Below, in pieces: positions 23,423 to 23,444 of a stretch of DNA of 23,444 nt. The DNA comes from DASXRA01 sp036506155. GTDB lineage: Bacteria > Actinomycetota > Actinomycetes > Mycobacteriales > Jatrophihabitantaceae. The notes under the pieces were generated by a model. That model was not told where the DNA came from. It ran no database searches and saw nothing but the letters and a program-made list of their open reading frames with translations. The stretch is taken from the NCBI GenBank assembly GCA_036506155.1, contig DASXSF010000124.1:1-23444 (forward strand), given 5' to 3'. Numbering within the stretch: the stretch's first letter is position 1; each line of letters begins with the position of its first letter. The position numbers and the translations under genes were made by a program.

Positions 23423-23444
23423 CCACGCTTAGATCCGAAGAGCC
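23423..23444 (-). repeat. ISL3 terminal inverted repeat, right (transposase 5') end
   Basis: Read on the minus strand it begins GGCTCTTCGGATCTAAGCGT, differing from the left repeat only by A for T at position 11. Its outer edge is the last base of the window. Confidence 0.92.

Larger units (their letters stand above)
21996..23444 (-). mobile_element. ISL3-family insertion sequence, complete to both terminal repeats
   Basis: The element is 1449 bases long, bounded by 22-base terminal inverted repeats at 21996-22017 and 23423-23444 with one mismatch at repeat position 11. Both ends start GGCTCTTCGG, typical of ISL3-family ends. It carries a single transposase gene on the minus strand. ISL3 elements usually duplicate 8 bases of target; the left flank is TGATTACT (21988-21995), but the right flank lies outside the window, so the duplication cannot be checked. 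The window ends exactly on the last base of the element. Confidence 0.93.

Overview
The window is very GC-rich, with strong G/C preference at third codon positions, frequent GTG starts and 4-base start/stop overlaps. Together with the families present (LAL-type LuxR regulator, zf-HC2 anti-sigma proteins, DM13, GT87, DUF2064), this points to a high-GC actinobacterium. I cannot name the genus. No rRNA, tRNA or CRISPR array is visible.

Left part (1-12.3 kb): the 3' end of an SMP-30/gluconolactonase-like gene is translationally coupled to a peroxiredoxin-like gene. A frameshifted GNAT remnant follows. A minus-strand operon encodes a flavin disulfide oxidoreductase and a CPA2 cation/proton antiporter. 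It is divergent from a GH15 glucosidase/trehalase-like gene, which is followed by two tiny zf-HC2 anti-sigma-like genes. Next come a DM13 membrane protein, a small minus-strand gene, and an ECF sigma factor coupled to a short-chain dehydrogenase and an APC permease. The permease overlaps the tail of a convergent LAL-type LuxR regulator.

Middle (12.4-19.8 kb): a DUF421/YetF-like membrane protein is followed by about 750 bp with no recognisable gene. A tightly packed plus-strand cassette comes next: extended SDR epimerase with a putative zinc-knuckle insertion, GT2 glycosyltransferase, DUF2064 transferase, methyltransferase, GT87-like mannosyltransferase, cytochrome b-like/molybdopterin oxidoreductase fusion, and a small membrane protein. 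Overlapping starts suggest co-expression. The mix suggests envelope glycan or glycolipid assembly together with an exported molybdoenzyme, but the product cannot be read from sequence.

Right part (19.8-23.4 kb): a strong hairpin terminator separates the cassette from a minus-strand block. That block holds a secreted-protein gene broken by one in-frame TAG, a 60-aa gene with a perfect ribosome binding site, and an ISL3-family insertion sequence with 22-bp terminal inverted repeats. The window ends on the last base of this element. The strongest leads are the putative Tat-dependent multi-span molybdoenzyme, the epimerase zinc insertion, the paired orphan anti-sigma genes, the single-codon interruption of the exported gene, and a long hairpin ending on the transposase start codon.
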